From NCBI GenBank assembly GCA_951799405.1, contig OX637356.1:12547229-12611228 (forward strand): a stretch of DNA of 64,000 nucleotides, written 5' to 3'. Each line of letters begins with the position of its first letter. The first letter of the stretch is position 1. This document shows, in pieces, positions 62,118-64,000 of the stretch. The position numbers were made by a program, and so were the translations under genes. Origin of the DNA: Agapetus fuscipes. Taxonomy: Eukaryota > Arthropoda > Insecta > Trichoptera > Glossosomatidae. The notes under the pieces are model-generated. The model was not told the origin of the DNA. It made no database searches and was given only the letters and a program-made list of their open reading frames with translations.

Positions 62118-62746
62118 TATAGATGTATACATATACATACAAAACAATTGTGTATTTTTAACTTGTTTGAATTCCCTAAATTAACATCACACATAAAAAA
62201 AAACCGGTTAAATATTTTGTACTTTAATTTCAATTTTCAAGAATTTTTATCTTATACAATAATTTAAGCTCGTTCTTGCTTGTTACACAAAAATAAATTC
62301 GAGAAAAATCCAAAAATATATTTCGAAAAAAATTGTTCATCACGAGTTGATTTATTTCATCGAGCGCTTTTGGTATCGTCACACCATTACCATGAAAACA
62401 ACTAACAAATCTACAAATTACAAAAGTTGATTCCGGAGAATGTTTCATGTGGCGGAATTAAGGTTGAAATATTCTTTCAGGGAAATCATATTTATTTCAG
62501 TTTTTAGTTGATGTATGAAAAATTAGACAGTATGAAAAAAAAAAAAATTAAAAACCACAAATACCTGTTAACAAAATAATTAAGCAGATCATATAAGATG
62601 TGTTAAAATACGAAACGTGCAGGGATGTAAAACATTTTCTAGGTTTAAGAAATAACACGCACGGTAATCTCATGAAATCCCAGCAAGTAATCTCTCGTAC
62701 ATATTTGTGAAGGAGATGAAGGCTGTGTACTCTCGTGGTGACATGT
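62118..62746. other. Unassigned AT-rich DNA
   Basis: No repeat or frame recognised. Confidence 0.45.
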
Positions 62747-63310
62747 TAGAACGGCACAGTGACAAAACGACACATGACATAACGATACTTGACAGAACGA
62801 CCCATGACATAACACATGAAAGAACGACACATGACAGAACGACACATGAAATAACATTACAATGAGAGCATATCACATGACAAAACATCACAGATGACAA
62901 AACAACACAGAGAATACATCACTATGACAAAACATCACACATCTTAAACATAAAATACCATAAACGGCACATGAAAAAACTTTTTTTTTAAGAAATCCTA
63001 TACGGGCGACTCCCTTGATATCAGAGACTCCAGGGGTCTATGACACTTGTTGTAGTGCCACAGAGGTGTTTACGATCTTGATCATCGCTACAAAGCGCCA
63101 ATACTCAAGATAGATCCACTTACTCTAAGGCTGGATGGACCTTTAGTTACTGGTCTTTGGTAAAGGTTTTATGAGTCCTTTAATGAAATCACTTTGTGCT
63201 GTTTTGTCACAGCAATGATTTGTCGTATGATGTACTGTGATTGTGATGTTCTTTCGTGTGTCGTTCTGTCATGCGTTGTTTTGTCGCTGTGTCGCTCTAA
63301 CATGGAACCT
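62747..63310. mobile_element. Foldback element D3 with nested repeats
   Basis: The left terminus ttagaacggcacagtgacaa and the right terminus (reverse complement ttagagcgacacagcgacaa) pair. The left array (62760-62970) holds acatgacagaacgac-type 15-mers, the right array (63195-63300) their complement. Family-E (62985-63070) and a minus SINE-A 3' half (63071-63185) sit in the centre. Confidence 0.8.
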
Positions 63311-63797
63311 ACTCTCGTCAGTACAGTAACCCTAGTATCAAACATTACGTATTGCGTAAATCAAAAAAATGTATCAAAACTAAGTCACCCTCTAGGAGTG
63401 CCGTCGTTTATTGCATACACTTTAGATAAACGCAGTCGAGGTAAGACTTCCGCAATGCTTTATACTCGCGTTACAGAGTTCCCCACCTGAAGGCGTCCCC
63501 CTCACATCCCTGTCTCTTAATTAGGTAAGAAAATTTAGTTTGAAGCCTTCATAGTAGAGATGTCGCGAATATATTTTTTTTTGAACATTCGTATATTCGG
63601 TCAAATAAAAGGTCTAATAATACGAAAAGGGCATGTAGATAGGTATGTATATCGGTAGGTAAATAGCAAGATAGAAGCAATTAAACACGACAACGCGTAA
63701 ATAGCTGATACATTTTTTATGGTACAGCGATCAGCTGTTTAGTTTTTGCAGTGTTTTATTGCTTGCTATCTTAAAATAAATATGGTCATATATCTAG
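63311..63797. other. Unassigned DNA
   Basis: tagagatgtcgcgaatat at 63558 recalls hAT-type termini, but no partner end was found. Confidence 0.4.
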
Positions 63798-63930
63798 CAG
63801 GAAACCCTACTTCAACTGAAGTGGTTGACGTAAGTCTTACCTGTACAGATACAAAAGGTCAACTCGACATATGCGAAACCCATCGGGGAAACGCGGCAAA
63901 AGTCACACTAATTGTGTAGCTTACTCACGT
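63798..63930 (+). repeat. SINE-B 3' half, diverged
   Basis: gaaaccctacttcaactgaa, gtggttgacgtaagtcttac, aacgcggcaaaagtcacact, ttgtgtagctta. Confidence 0.78.
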
Positions 63931-63944
63931 CACGTGATAACTTC

Positions 63945-64000
63945 AAACTCAAAATACCGTCAAGGTTTACTGAGCCTCCACAATAAATGAGTACCAGCCT
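63945..64000 (+). repeat. SINE-B core, cut by the window edge
   Basis: aaaataccgtcaaggtttac, gagcctccacaataaatgag, taccagcct: the middle of another copy. Confidence 0.75.

Overview
The window looks like non-genic, repeat-dense DNA from an arthropod, most likely an insect. The evidence is AT-rich sequence with almost no long open frames, two BEL/Pao LTR retrotransposons (a metazoan-only group), LINE C-terminal fragments of at least four kinds, tRNA-like SINEs, and hAT-like and palindromic MITEs. I cannot name the species. I found no complete host gene, RNA gene, CRISPR array or operon. The only host-gene candidate is one 274-bp minus-strand exon of an unknown membrane protein (26133-26406), with a decayed inverted copy at about 29670-29965.

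Layout. 1-5310: SINE, MITE and LINE debris. 5311-11823: a nearly complete plus-strand BEL/Pao element with two LTRs, a 5-bp GACAC target duplication and a gag-pol frame interrupted by one in-frame TGA. 11840-12310: a hairpin and an L2/CR1-like LINE end. 12800-17331: SINEs, a broken LINE and a foldback element with minisatellite arms. 17332-23368: a second, minus-strand BEL element with LTRs that read as identical and a TGCC duplication; its coding region is heavily deleted, so it must have moved in trans, and it sits inside an older R1 repeat. 23798-24423: a solo LTR (GATG duplication) inside a LINE fragment. 26133-29965: the exon candidate and its inverted decayed copy. 32221-33039: a non-autonomous hAT-like element. 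About 34320-35040: a degenerate G-rich minisatellite of about 32 bp. 35300-64000: a mosaic of R1, SINE-A, SINE-B, palindromic MITEs (families C, G, H), two more foldback elements, a Jockey-like LINE tail (52560-52975) and a 179-bp hAT MITE (56369-56547).

Family names used here are my own. R1 is an approximately 245-bp unit starting near TTCCTTGACTTATAGG and ending in a GATTA-type tail, with roughly 30 copies or fragments in two subfamilies. SINE-A and SINE-B have tRNA-like heads with A- and B-box motifs. LINE-X is a family of reverse-transcriptase C-terminal fragments. At three loci R1 lies just downstream of LINE-X on the same strand, so LINE-X machinery may mobilise R1. The parts of this window interact as layers of parasitic insertions, not as a pathway.
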